This document shows positions 43,764 to 52,922 of a stretch of 64,000 nt of DNA, one piece after another; positions within the stretch are counted from its first letter, which is position 1, and every line of letters starts with the position of its first letter. A program made the position numbers and the translations under genes. The DNA is taken from contig NZ_LMTZ01000098.1 of assembly GCF_001456025.1 (NCBI RefSeq), positions 1 through 64,000 of the forward strand, written 5' to 3'. Origin of the DNA: Mastigocoleus testarum BC008 (GTDB taxonomy: Bacteria > Cyanobacteriota > Cyanobacteriia > Cyanobacteriales > Nostocaceae). Below the pieces are notes generated by a model. It saw nothing but the letters and a program-made list of their open reading frames with translations. It did no database searches and had not been told where the DNA came from.

Positions 43764-44144
43764 ATGGCACGTATTGCCGGAGTAGACCTACCACGCGACA
43801 AGCGTATAGAAATTGGTCTGACTTATATTTTTGGAATCGGTTTACAAAGCTCGAAGAAAATTTTAGCAGCTACAGGGGTAAATCCAGACACCCGTGTTAA
43901 AGAGTTAAATGATCGCGATGTTGCAGCCTTACGCGCCGAAGTAGAAAGCAACTATCAGGTTGAAGGTGACTTAAGGCGTTGGGAAGCGATGAATATCAAA
44001 CGCTTAGCCGATATTGGAACCTACAGAGGACGTCGCCACAGAATGGGTTTACCAGTAAGGGGACAGAGGACTCGTACTAATGCCAGAACCCGTCGCGGTC
44101 GGAGACAAACAGTAGCAGGCAAGAAAAAAGCACCAGGTAAATAG
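43764..44144 (+). CDS. rpsM: 30S ribosomal protein S13
   Basis: The 126-residue uS13 has MARIAGVDLPRDKRIEIGLTYIFGIG and GRRHRMGLPVRGQRTRTNARTRRG. It contacts P-site tRNA from the 30S head. GGGAG precedes the ATG. Confidence 0.97.
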   Translation: MARIAGVDLPRDKRIEIGLTYIFGIGLQSSKKILAATGVNPDTRVKELNDRDVAALRAEVESNYQVEGDLRRWEAMNIKRLADIGTYRGRRHRMGLPVRGQRTRTNARTRRGRRQTVAGKKKAPGK

Positions 44145-44202
44145 AAATTACCAAAACTTGTCTACCTGGCAAGTTACTTTACCTTTATTCATATAAACTA
44201 AT

Positions 44203-44598
44203 ATGGCTAAACCAACACACAAAAAAGGCGGCAGTAAAAAGCAAAAGCGCAACGTACCCAATGGGATGGCCTACATCCAGTCTACTTTCAACAATAGCAT
44301 TGTCACCATTACCGATCAAAACGGAGATGTGATCTCTTGGGCTAGTGCAGGTTCAAGTGGCTTTAAAGGGGCAAAAAAAGGTACTCCCTTTGCCGCTCAA
44401 ACTGCAGCAGAAAGTGCAGCGCGTCGTGCGATGGACCAAGGGATGCGTCAAATCGAAGTAATGGTTAGCGGTCCAGGAGCAGGTAGAGAAACTGCAATCC
44501 GAGCTCTGCAAGGTGCAGGATTAGAAATTACGTTAATCAGAGATATTACACCTATCCCTCATAATGGTTGTCGTCCACCGAAGCGCCGTCGAGTTTAG
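44203..44598 (+). CDS. rpsK: 30S ribosomal protein S11
   Basis: The 131-residue uS11 contains AYIQSTFNNSIVTITDQNG and GAGRETAIRALQGAGLEITLIRDITPIPHNGCRPPKRRRV. It forms the platform near the mRNA exit. A 680-base gap follows before rpoA. Confidence 0.97.
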   Translation: MAKPTHKKGGSKKQKRNVPNGMAYIQSTFNNSIVTITDQNGDVISWASAGSSGFKGAKKGTPFAAQTAAESAARRAMDQGMRQIEVMVSGPGAGRETAIRALQGAGLEITLIRDITPIPHNGCRPPKRRRV

Positions 44599-45278
44599 AT
44601 ATAGTGTATGGGGTGAATTATGAAAGTTTAATTTTGAATCAAATAATTTGAATCAAATTCAACCTAATCCAAAATTAATTTCATCCAAGATTAAATTTAT
44701 CTAAATTAGATTCTGTAAAGAATTTATCGCGCTCAATGTGCAACATCAAGTGTGGGAGCTAGGACGAAGCGAACCTCCCTAGGAAACAGAATATTATTTA
44801 TTTCTCTTTGTCATAGTGGGGTTTTTATCCTAAACAAAGTTTGGTGTCGCCGTATATCTGTATGTTGCAGGTATTTGTATGATTTACCAACAAATAAACT
44901 ATCCGGCTATTGTCAAGCAATGTCGGCGACAAAGCTTTAGAAAGTGGAATATTTGCCGTTTGCATTTGCCTTTTCGGTTCTCCTCACTCACATAGTGACT
45001 GTCCGTTTAACTTTGACGTAACAGCCACAAAAGTAGTTTAGCGAAGCTTCATAACTTCTCATAGATTCAGCTTAAAAGCTTTTTGCCAAGAAGTTTTCTA
45101 TCTTCAAAGAACGAAAAATAAATTAAGTGCCTGCTATTTGTATACGAGCATCTTAACTTACTTAATCTGAAGGCGATCACAGTAAGTTGAATCAACGATA
45201 AACAAATAGAGTGCAAACATTTGACAGCAGGTATCTAAAACCCTGCTAGCAGAACCTTTAAACGAGGGAGGCTACTCC
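44599..45278. other. Long spacer/leader before rpoA
   Basis: 680 bases with no convincing gene; a 62-codon open frame at 44752-44940 looks spurious. Shortly before the rpoA ribosome site, AGCAGG (45224-45229) can pair with CCTGCT (45242-45247), a small hairpin that could affect translation. Direct repeats of TTTGAATCAAAT/AATCAAAT (about 44631-44660) follow rpsK. The size suggests a separate rpoA promoter. Confidence 0.45.
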
Positions 45279-46226
45279 GTGGCGCAGTTTCAAATTGAAT
45301 GTGTAGAATCTATTTCTGAAGAAATTCGGAATAATTATAGTAAATTTGTCTTAGAACCTCTGGAGCGAGGTCAGGGAATAACTGTCGGTAATGCTCTCAG
45401 ACGAATTTTACTTTCTAACCTTGAAGGAACAGCTGTAACAGCTGTTCGTATCGCGGGCGTAACCCACGAATTTGCCACCGTACCTGGAGTCAGGGAAGAT
45501 GTGCTCGAAATCCTCATGAATATGAAGGAAATAATTCTCAAGAGCTATTCTCCCCAACCTCAGATTGGTAGATTAGTTGTCAATGGTCCGACAACAGTTA
45601 CATCAGCACACTTCGATCTACCAGGTGAAGTAGATACAATCGACCCCACCCAATATGTTGCAACCTTAGCAGAGGGAGCAAAATTGGAGATGGAATTTAG
45701 GATTGAAAATGGTAAAGGTTATCGCAGTGTAGAACGGGGTCGCGAAGAAGCGACATCCCTAGACTTTATGCAAATTGACTCGGTATTTATGCCGGTCAAA
45801 AAAGTTAACTATAGTGTGGAAGAAGCCCGTGGAGAAAGCGGGATACCAAAAGACAGATTACTGTTAGAAATCTGGACAAATGGTAGTCTGACTCCCCAAG
45901 AAGCATTATCCTCTGCCGCCGGTCTACTAGTAGATTTGTTTAATCCATTGAAAGATATTTCCTTGGAACCAACAGATACTACCTCCGATATTCCAGACGA
46001 TCCTACCGCTCAAATTCCAATAGAAGAATTGCAGCTTTCTGTTAGGGCTTATAACTGTCTGAAGCGGGCACAGGTTAACTCAGTAGCAGACTTGCTTGAT
46101 TATACTCAAGAAGACCTATTGGAAATTAAGAACTTTGGTCAGAAGTCAGCTGAAGAAGTTGTGGAAGCCCTGCAAAGACGTTTGGGAATTACTTTACCTC
46201 CAGAAAGAAGTTCTAAACATACCTGA
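45279..46226 (+). CDS. rpoA: DNA-directed RNA polymerase subunit alpha
   Basis: The 315-residue protein begins with GTG, preceded by GAGGGAGG. The N-terminal domain shows KFVLEPLERGQGITVGNALRRILLSNLEG, and the C-terminal domain (about 240-315) has LELSVRAYNCLKRAQVNSVADLL and KNFGQKSAEEVVEALQ-like sequence. The dimer nucleates RNA polymerase assembly, and the C-terminal domain contacts promoters and activators. It is clustered with ribosomal genes as usual. Confidence 0.97.
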   Translation: MAQFQIECVESISEEIRNNYSKFVLEPLERGQGITVGNALRRILLSNLEGTAVTAVRIAGVTHEFATVPGVREDVLEILMNMKEIILKSYSPQPQIGRLVVNGPTTVTSAHFDLPGEVDTIDPTQYVATLAEGAKLEMEFRIENGKGYRSVERGREEATSLDFMQIDSVFMPVKKVNYSVEEARGESGIPKDRLLLEIWTNGSLTPQEALSSAAGLLVDLFNPLKDISLEPTDTTSDIPDDPTAQIPIEELQLSVRAYNCLKRAQVNSVADLLDYTQEDLLEIKNFGQKSAEEVVEALQRRLGITLPPERSSKHT

Positions 46227-46342
46227 AATTGGCTTGTAGCTAATTGCGAGTAGATAACGAAAACTATTAGCTATTGGCAATTAGCATCGAGCAAGTCAAA
46301 TATTCATTTTTATCCCATATCACAATCCATCAGTTTATTGTT

Positions 46343-46693
46343 ATGCGTCACCGTTGTCGGGTTAAAAAACTCAGCAAGCCAGCTGACCAACGTCGCGCTC
46401 TATTGCGAGCCCTTGCGACTGAAGTTATTCGTCATGGACGGATTACCACTACCTTACCCCGAGCCAAGGTAGTTAGATCGGAAGTAGATAAAATGATCAC
46501 CTTAGCAAAAGATGGTTCTCTTGCAGCACGTCGTAAAGCTTTAGGTTATTTGTACGACAAAGAACTAGTTCAAGCACTATTTGAACAAGCTCCTGATCGA
46601 TATTCTGGGCGTAGTGGTGGTTACACTCGTATCTTGCATACTATACCCCGTCGTGGGGATAATGCCGAAATGGCAATTCTTGAGCTAGTTTAA
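46343..46693 (+). CDS. rplQ: 50S ribosomal protein L17
   Basis: The start at 46343 gives MRHRCRVKKLSKPADQRRALLRALATEVIRHGRI, the standard bL17 N-terminus (116 residues). An in-frame TTG upstream at 46274 would add an unrelated hydrophobic leader and is rejected. The family binds near the tunnel exit. Repeats follow the gene. Confidence 0.96.
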   Translation: MRHRCRVKKLSKPADQRRALLRALATEVIRHGRITTTLPRAKVVRSEVDKMITLAKDGSLAARRKALGYLYDKELVQALFEQAPDRYSGRSGGYTRILHTIPRRGDNAEMAILELV

Positions 46694-47032
46694 GTTGCTG
46701 CATTGGACGTTGTTGAAGTCAGGAGTCGCAGATGTAGAATGTTACATCTGTACGGGAGTCATAATTGTATAGATGTAGCATGCTAGGTCTGTACGAGAGT
46801 CGAGAATCGGAATTCAAGATATTAAAAAAAGATTCTTGAATCGTGAATTATGACTTACGCTTTATGTGAATTAGAAGCTGAAATAAAGTAAATTCGTGAT
46901 AATAATCACAAACTTGATTTAAGCCAGTTCTTGAAACCCTTGATATTACAAGGCTGAATTTAATTCACATTAGCCGTGACTTGCAATCAACAACAAACGA
47001 CGTAATGACTGAGAAAATCCATGGTTGATTAG
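46694..47032. other. Spacer between rplQ and truA with imperfect direct repeats
   Basis: A 339-base spacer. Two related units, AGATGTAGAATGTTACATCTGTACGGGAG-like (about 46731-46759, listed here by position) and its variant at about 46777-46805, each carry a small palindrome around TGTTACATCT/TGCTAGGTCT and end in GTACG(G/A)GAGTC. They resemble the dispersed ATGTAGCATG palindromes of cyanobacteria. Confidence 0.5.
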
Positions 47033-47884
47033 ATGTCAGAATGCCAAAACTCACAACTGAGTCAGAGAGTTGCCTTGGTAATTCAATACCTGGGCACTCA
47101 TTTTCACGGTTGGCAAAGGCAACCTCATCACATCAGCATCCAGGAAGAGATTGAAAAAGCCATATCAACAATTGTTGGGGAATCTGTAACCCTTCATGGT
47201 GCGGGTAGAACTGACTCTGGGGTACATGCAGCAGCAATGGTGGCTCATTTTAACGTTAACAGTAGAATCCCCGGTCACCGATGGGCAAACGTTCTGAATA
47301 GTTATTTACCTCAAGATATATTAGTTCGAGCCTCGGCGAATGTAGACCAAGACTGGCATGCTCGCTTTAGCGCAACCTACAGGAGATATCGTTATACTCT
47401 GTATACCCAAGCTCGCCCAAATTTATTTGCACGACCCTTGAGCTGGCACTATTATCACTATCCCCTTGATGAGAATTTAATCCAAGCGGCTTTAGATACT
47501 CTGGTGGGATATCACGACTTGGGTGCTTTCCAAAGAGCTGGTTCAAAAAGAGCTCACTCTTGGGTTAATGTTCAAGCCGTACAATGTTATCGAAACGATC
47601 CATTCGTTCATATAGAGATCCAAGCCGATGGGTTTTTATATGGTATGGTGCGACTGTTGGTCGGTATGCTTGTAGAGGTAGGTTCCGGTGAAAGAAGCCT
47701 AGCTAATTTTACTGATATATGGAAAAATCAGCGTCGTCAAGAAGTTAGGTACGCAGCTCCAGCCCAAGGTTTATGTTTGCTTAGAGTAGGCTACGAAAAT
47801 TTTCCCTTTCCTCCAGAAATTTGGTTTGATACCCAACCTAAATTTCTTTTACCAACTTATATATCTGAAGAAATAACTGTTTAG
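47033..47884 (+). CDS. truA: tRNA pseudouridine(38-40) synthase
   Basis: The 283-residue TruA has VIQYLGTHFHGWQRQP, the active-site motif GAGRTDSGVHA with catalytic Asp61, and GYHDLGAFQ. It modifies U38-40 in the anticodon arm of many tRNAs. Its place between rplQ and rplM is standard in cyanobacteria. A minor upstream start cannot be excluded. Confidence 0.95.
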   Translation: MSECQNSQLSQRVALVIQYLGTHFHGWQRQPHHISIQEEIEKAISTIVGESVTLHGAGRTDSGVHAAAMVAHFNVNSRIPGHRWANVLNSYLPQDILVRASANVDQDWHARFSATYRRYRYTLYTQARPNLFARPLSWHYYHYPLDENLIQAALDTLVGYHDLGAFQRAGSKRAHSWVNVQAVQCYRNDPFVHIEIQADGFLYGMVRLLVGMLVEVGSGERSLANFTDIWKNQRRQEVRYAAPAQGLCLLRVGYENFPFPPEIWFDTQPKFLLPTYISEEITV

Positions 47885-48124
47885 TAGAAGTATTCTTGAT
47901 TGAAGGAACTGAAATTTTCGATATCCTTAAATTTTGGATAATCCTAAAAGTTTCAAAACTTAGTAAAGTTTAGATTTATAAGTAATTCAAGCAATAAGTA
48001 AAGTTTTCCAAGAAATCCTTGGACATAAAATTCAAATTATTAAATTGTAGACCTAACGATCATAATGTTATTCATGAACGATTAAGTTCGAGTAGTAACT
48101 ATTAACCGCAAAACAGCAAAATCC

Positions 48125-48583
48125 ATGACTCAGACTAAAACATATCTTCCTCCTCAAGACATAGAACGTGAATGGTACGTAATAGATGCTGCAGAGCAAC
48201 GTCTAGGTCGGCTAGCAACTGAAATTGCGACAATCCTTCGGGGCAAAAACAAACCTCAGTTTACTCCACATATGGATACCGGGGATTTTGTGATCGTAAT
48301 TAATGCTGAAAAAGTTTTAGTTACCGGTAAAAAGCCAAGTCAAAAACTGTATCGCCGTCATTCAGGTCGTCCTGGTGGGATGAAAACTGAAACTTTTGCT
48401 CACCTCCAAGGGCGTTTACCTGAGAGAATTATCGAGCATGCAGTAAAAGGAATGTTACCTAAAAACAAAATGGGACGGCATTTATTTACCAAACTCAATG
48501 TTTATGCTGGACCTACTCACCCCCATGCGGCGCAAAAACCAAAAGAGTTAAAAATTAACACTATTCCAGGAGCAAATAAATAA
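48125..48583 (+). CDS. rplM: 50S ribosomal protein L13
   Basis: The 152-residue uL13 has REWYVIDAAEQRLGRLATEIA, HMDTGDFVIVINAEK and HAVKGMLPKNKMGR. It is an early assembly protein. Its stop overlaps the rpsI start by one base (TAATG), so the pair is translationally coupled. The gap from truA is 240 bases. Confidence 0.97.
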   Translation: MTQTKTYLPPQDIEREWYVIDAAEQRLGRLATEIATILRGKNKPQFTPHMDTGDFVIVINAEKVLVTGKKPSQKLYRRHSGRPGGMKTETFAHLQGRLPERIIEHAVKGMLPKNKMGRHLFTKLNVYAGPTHPHAAQKPKELKINTIPGANK

Positions 48584-49002
48584 TGCAAGCAGTAGATAAA
48601 AAAGATGATGGTCGTGCTGTTTACTGGGGAACAGGACGTCGTAAATCCGCAGTAGCTAGAGTACGTTTAGTTCCTGGTGAAGGAAAATTAATCGTTAATG
48701 GTAAGCCTGGAGACTTGTATTTCCAATTCAATGCTAGTTATTTGGGAATCATTAAAGCTCCCCTAGAAACTCTTGGTCTAGAAAACGAGTATGACATTTT
48801 AGTCAAAGCTGAAGGCGGTGGTTTAACCGGACAGTCTGATGCAGTACGTTTAGGAGTTGCACGGGCTTTATGTCAGTTAGATCCAGAAAACCGTTCTCCT
48901 TTAAAAACAGAAGGTTATCTTACCCGCGACCCACGTTCTAAAGAGCGGAAAAAGTACGGTTTGCACAAAGCACGGAAAGCTCCTCAGTACTCCAAACGTT
49001 AG
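48583..49002 (+). CDS. rpsI: 30S ribosomal protein S9
   Basis: The 139-residue uS9 shows WGTGRRKSAVARVRLVPGEG and the C-terminal RDPRSKERKKYGLHKARKAPQYSKR, whose last Lys-Arg reaches P-site tRNA. Coupled with rplM. Confidence 0.97.
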   Translation: MQAVDKKDDGRAVYWGTGRRKSAVARVRLVPGEGKLIVNGKPGDLYFQFNASYLGIIKAPLETLGLENEYDILVKAEGGGLTGQSDAVRLGVARALCQLDPENRSPLKTEGYLTRDPRSKERKKYGLHKARKAPQYSKR

Positions 49003-49150
49003 TATAGATGGATTTTTGGATTTTGGGTTTTTGATTTTGGGTGCTTGTTTCGCGAACAATGAACCGAAATCGTAAAATCTTAAATCTAAAATTTACATCA
49101 CCAAAAAGTCTGAAAGTTATAATTTATATAGATTAATTGCAAGCAAAGCA

Positions 49151-49396
49151 ATGGCAAGACCTGATATTCATCCCGAGTGGTACCCCGAAGCCAAAGTATA
49201 TTGTAACGGCGAAGTTGTAATGACTGTCGGTTCCACTAAGCCAGAATTACACGTAGATGTTTGGTCTGGAAACCACCCTTTCTACACCGGAACACAAAAG
49301 ATTATCGATACTGAAGGTCGAGTAGAACGCTTCCGTCGTAAATACGGTATGTTACAAGGAAGACGCTCCGGCAAAAAAGAAGAAGAACAAAAATAG
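49151..49396 (+). CDS. rpmE: 50S ribosomal protein L31 (zinc-free form)
   Basis: The 81-residue bL31 has IHPEWYPEAKVYCNGEVVMTVG, ELHVDVWSGNHPFYTGTQKI and a basic end. Of the four cysteines of the zinc form only one remains (YCNG), and the second pair position reads VWSGNH. So this is a non-zinc form by sequence, unlike L36, which keeps its zinc ligands. The tail EEEQK is acidic. A terminator-like hairpin follows. Confidence 0.93.
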   Translation: MARPDIHPEWYPEAKVYCNGEVVMTVGSTKPELHVDVWSGNHPFYTGTQKIIDTEGRVERFRRKYGMLQGRRSGKKEEEQK

Positions 49397-49423
49397 CTGG
49401 TTGGCACAAATAAGCTTTCTGGA

Positions 49424-49444
49424 CGGCTCAGTCTTCTGAGTCCG
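49424..49444 (+). terminator. Probable intrinsic terminator between rpmE and prfA
   Basis: CGGCTCAG (49424-49431) pairs with CTGAGTCCG (49436-49444), with one bulge, followed by TTTTATAGTTTTTT. An outer pairing of GTTGGCA (about 49400) with TGCCAAC (about 49458) could form an alternative structure. It would reduce read-through from the ribosomal operon into prfA. Confidence 0.55.
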
Positions 49445-49495
49445 TTTTATAGTTTTTTGCCAACTTGTTATTTTTTAGGAGCGAAAGTACTCGTC

Positions 49496-50599
49496 ATGGC
49501 TGAAAAATATTTACTGGAGAAACTCAAATCAGTAGAAGAAACTTTTAATGAATTAACTCGTCGCCTTGCAGATCCGGATACAGCAAGGAATCCTGATGAA
49601 TTTCAAAAAGTAGCAAAATCTCGTTCTGGGCTAGAAGAAGTCGTCAATACCTACGAAATCTGGAAAAATTCTCAAGAAGAGTTAACAGGTGCTCGGGAGG
49701 TTTTGAAAGAAACCCAAGGGGATCCAGAAATGCAAGAAATGGCGGCTCTGGAAGTAAAAGAACTCGAACAAAAGCTAGAAGACTTAGAAGAGCGTCTGAA
49801 AATATTGCTACTTCCCCGCGATCCCAACGATGATAAAAATATCATGTTGGAAATTCGTGCCGGAACTGGTGGTGAAGAAGCTAGCATCTGGGCAGCCGAT
49901 TTAGTACGGATGTACGAGCGTTATTCTGGCAGCCAAGGTTGGAAAGTCAAATTAGTTAGTGAATCTGTCGCTGAAATGGGCGGTTTTAAAGAAGCTGTTC
50001 TGGAGATTCAAGGCGATAGTGTTTACAGCAAATTAAAATTTGAGGCGGGAGTACATCGAGTACAACGGGTACCAGTTACTGAAGCTGGCGGAAGGGTTCA
50101 TACTTCCACTGCAACAGTAGCAGTAATGCCGGAAGTTGACGATGTAGAAATTCATATCGATCCCAAAGATTATGAAATGTCTACGGCTCGTTCTGGTGGT
50201 GCTGGCGGACAAAACGTTAACAAAGTGGAAACGGCGGTTGACTTATTCCATAAACCAACTGGTATTCGAATTTTTTGTACGGAAGAACGTAGCCAATTAC
50301 AAAACAAAGAAAGAGCGCTACAAATCCTTCGTGCAAAATTGTATGAGATGAAATTAAGGGAACAACAAGAAGCGGTTACTTCTATGCGTCGTTCCCAGGT
50401 TGGTACCGGTTCTCGTTCGGAAAAAATTCGCACTTACAACTATAAAGACAATCGTGTTACTGACCACCGTTTAAGTCAAAATTATTCCTTGAATTCAGCC
50501 TTAGAAGGTGATTTAGAACCTGTTATTCAAGATTGTATATCCCAAGATCAACAAGAACGTTTAGCAGAATTGGCTGCTTCCACAGCAGCAGGAAATTAA
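49496..50599 (+). CDS. prfA: Peptide chain release factor 1
   Basis: The start at 49496 gives MAEKYLLEKLKSVEETF, the normal RF1 N-terminus, and AGGAGCG lies about twelve bases upstream; an earlier in-frame start (49457) adds unrelated residues. The 367-residue protein carries the PVT tripeptide typical of UAA/UAG recognition (VPVTEAGGR) and the catalytic GGQ motif (SGGAGGQNVNK). It hydrolyses peptidyl-tRNA at stop codons. It closes the translation cluster. Confidence 0.96.
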   Translation: MAEKYLLEKLKSVEETFNELTRRLADPDTARNPDEFQKVAKSRSGLEEVVNTYEIWKNSQEELTGAREVLKETQGDPEMQEMAALEVKELEQKLEDLEERLKILLLPRDPNDDKNIMLEIRAGTGGEEASIWAADLVRMYERYSGSQGWKVKLVSESVAEMGGFKEAVLEIQGDSVYSKLKFEAGVHRVQRVPVTEAGGRVHTSTATVAVMPEVDDVEIHIDPKDYEMSTARSGGAGGQNVNKVETAVDLFHKPTGIRIFCTEERSQLQNKERALQILRAKLYEMKLREQQEAVTSMRRSQVGTGSRSEKIRTYNYKDNRVTDHRLSQNYSLNSALEGDLEPVIQDCISQDQQERLAELAASTAAGN

Positions 50600-51010
50600 C
50601 TTTAATTGGGGATAGGGAGCGGTTAGGACAAATTTATAGTAAATAATTTGTAATTTCCTATTGATATCCCCCTTTTAATTAAATATTTTCTTTCATAAAC
50701 TAAAATTTTATCTAGAGGTAATTGGTAATTGGTAATTGGTAATTGGTAATTGTTAATTATTCATTAACCTCTATTTAATTCCAAAATATACTCCTTTCTG
50801 CTAATTTATCATTTGTTTGAGCATAAAGTCTTAAAAAGTACAATTACTCTACAAAATTAGTTGTATTTTTTGCTTGTCTTTTAATTTCAAAAAATTTTTG
50901 GGTACTTCAAGGAATTTTTTATAGGGAAAAGGTAGTTAAATTTTGTTAAGATTGGACACGATAAACCATCTTTTCACCTTTGTAACCATCCCTTACCTTG
51001 GAGATACTTA
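50600..51010. other. Intergenic region with heptamer repeats
   Basis: About 410 bases between prfA and the ABC-F gene, AT-rich, with five tandem GGTAATT units (50717-50751) and no gene. The promoter of the ABC-F gene should lie at about 50940-51000. Confidence 0.5.
50717..50751. repeat. Five tandem copies of heptamer GGTAATT
   Basis: Exact 7-base units at 50717, 50724, 50731, 50738 and 50745, then a variant GTTAATT. This is the reverse complement of the ACCAATT/AATTACC family found seven times beside pyruvate kinase. Confidence 0.9.
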
Positions 51011-52705
51011 ATGCTGAGACTAGAACATATCAGTAAAATTTATCCAACTGGCGAAGTTCTCAAGGATGTTAATTGGGAAGTTAAAGTTGGCGATCGCATT
51101 GGTTTGGTTGGCGTAAATGGTGCGGGTAAATCAACACAGTTAAAGATTATTACTGGAGAGATTGAACCCACCCAGGGAGAAATAATTCGTCCTTCCAGCT
51201 TGCATATTGCTTATCTCAATCAAGAATTTGAAGTTGACCCCAGTCGTACAGTCAAAGAAGAATTATGGCGAGCTTTTGGTGAAGCGAACACAGTTAATGA
51301 ATCTTTGGCGACTGTACACCGAGATATGGAAACAGCAGATCCTTCTGAACTGGATAAACTACTCAAGCAGATGGATCGCTTGCAAAGACAATTTGAAGCA
51401 CTGGACGGTTATGCTCTAGAAGCGCGTATAGATAAGATACTACCAGAAATTGGCTTTGAAAGTGGAGATGGGGAGCGTCTCGTAAGCGCATTTAGTGGTG
51501 GTTGGCAGATGCGCATGAGTTTGGGCAAGATCATGTTGCAAAAGCCAGATGTATTACTATTAGACGAACCGACGAACCATTTAGACTTAGAAACCATTGA
51601 GTGGTTAGAAAACTATCTTAAAGGTTTAACTACGCCAATGGTGATAGTATCCCACGACCGGGAATTTTTGGATCGCCTTTGCACTCAAATTGTGGAAACA
51701 GAACGAGGTGTCTCCACCACATATTTGGGTAACTACTCCCGTTACCTAGAACAGAAATTTGAAAACCAAGCAGCACAACAAAGTGCATTTGAACGTCAAC
51801 AGAAAGAATTAGAGAAGCAACAGGCTTTTGTAGAAAAATTTCGGGCTAGTGCAACCCGCAGTACCCAAGCAAAAAGCCGAGAAAAACAACTAGATAAAAT
51901 TGAACGTATTGAAGCCCCAACAAGTAATCTCAAAACTCTCCAATTTCGTTTCCCAGATGCTCCCCGTAGTGGCAGGGAAGTAATTAAAATTACTGAACTG
52001 ACCCATGAATATGATGACAAGATTTTATTCTTGGGAGGCAACTTACTTATAGAAAGGGGCGATCGCATTGCAATTTTAGGTCCTAATGGTGCCGGTAAAT
52101 CAACCCTTCTACGGATGATAGCGGGTATAGAAAAACCTACAGATGGTTCTGTCAAATTGGGCGAGCATAACGTGATCCCCGGTTACTTCGAACAAAATCA
52201 AGCTGAAGCTTTAGATTTAAACAAAACTGTCATGGAAACGATCCATGATGAAGTTCCTGATTGGAAAAATGAAGAAGTCCGGACTCTTTTGGGAAGATTT
52301 TTGTTTACTGGCGATACAGTTTTTAAAGCAGTTTCAGCCCTCAGTGGAGGTGAAAAAGCCCGTTTAGCACTAGCAAAAATGCTCTTGTGCCCAGTAAACT
52401 TATTGATGCTTGATGAGCCTACTAACCACCTAGATATTCCCGCCAAAGAAATGCTCGAATCAGCCATCCAAAATTATGATGGCACAGTAATTGTTGTTTC
52501 CCACGACCGTTATTTTATATCCCAGGTCGCTAATAAAATTGTGGAAATTCGTGACGGGGAATTCCGTGTTTATTTGGGAGATTATAACTATTACTTAGAG
52601 AAAATTGCCGAGGAAAAAGAGCAAGCAAGATTAGCAGCAATTGCAGCCCAAAAAGCAGCTAAAAAAGCAGCTAAAGCAGCTAAAGCAGCGGCGAAAAAGA
52701 AATAA
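51011..52705 (+). CDS. ABC-F family ATPase
   Basis: The 564-residue protein has two ATP-binding cassettes without membrane segments. NBD1 shows GVNGAGKSTQLKI, SGGWQMRMSLGK and LLDEPTNHLDLETIEWLE; NBD2 shows GPNGAGKSTLLRM, LSGGEKARLALAKM and LDEPTNHLDIPAKEMLE. The linker contains a charged coiled-coil (QKELEKQQAF...RSTQAKSREKQLDKIERI). It ends in a Lys/Ala-rich tail. ABC-F proteins act on the ribosome in translation, and some protect it from antibiotics. The subfamily cannot be fixed from the sequence alone; EttA, Uup and YbiT are the nearest types. Confidence 0.93.
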   Translation: MLRLEHISKIYPTGEVLKDVNWEVKVGDRIGLVGVNGAGKSTQLKIITGEIEPTQGEIIRPSSLHIAYLNQEFEVDPSRTVKEELWRAFGEANTVNESLATVHRDMETADPSELDKLLKQMDRLQRQFEALDGYALEARIDKILPEIGFESGDGERLVSAFSGGWQMRMSLGKIMLQKPDVLLLDEPTNHLDLETIEWLENYLKGLTTPMVIVSHDREFLDRLCTQIVETERGVSTTYLGNYSRYLEQKFENQAAQQSAFERQQKELEKQQAFVEKFRASATRSTQAKSREKQLDKIERIEAPTSNLKTLQFRFPDAPRSGREVIKITELTHEYDDKILFLGGNLLIERGDRIAILGPNGAGKSTLLRMIAGIEKPTDGSVKLGEHNVIPGYFEQNQAEALDLNKTVMETIHDEVPDWKNEEVRTLLGRFLFTGDTVFKAVSALSGGEKARLALAKMLLCPVNLLMLDEPTNHLDIPAKEMLESAIQNYDGTVIVVSHDRYFISQVANKIVEIRDGEFRVYLGDYNYYLEKIAEEKEQARLAAIAAQKAAKKAAKAAKAAAKKK

Positions 52706-52922
52706 ACTGCTTTATTGTCAAGTAGTAAAATGTATCAAGATGGCTATTGTTTTATACGAAATTAAGATTGATAATGGAGGCTAAGTAAAATTACTAAAAT
52801 TTAAGAAGTGTCTAAAAAAACAGCATTTTGTAAGCAAAAAAGATAATAGGCAGAAATTCACTTGCGGTTGCTAACAGCAGTGGTATCATTCGGGTATTAC
52901 AAAAAGTAAAGGGCGATATATT

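Noticed and set aside
44752..44940. 62-codon frame in the rpsK-rpoA gap
   Set aside because: No ribosome site, odd composition and no similarity to any protein I know.
46274..46342. Upstream TTG start for rplQ
   Set aside because: The added residues are unlike the L17 N-terminus MRHRCRVKKL, which begins at 46343.
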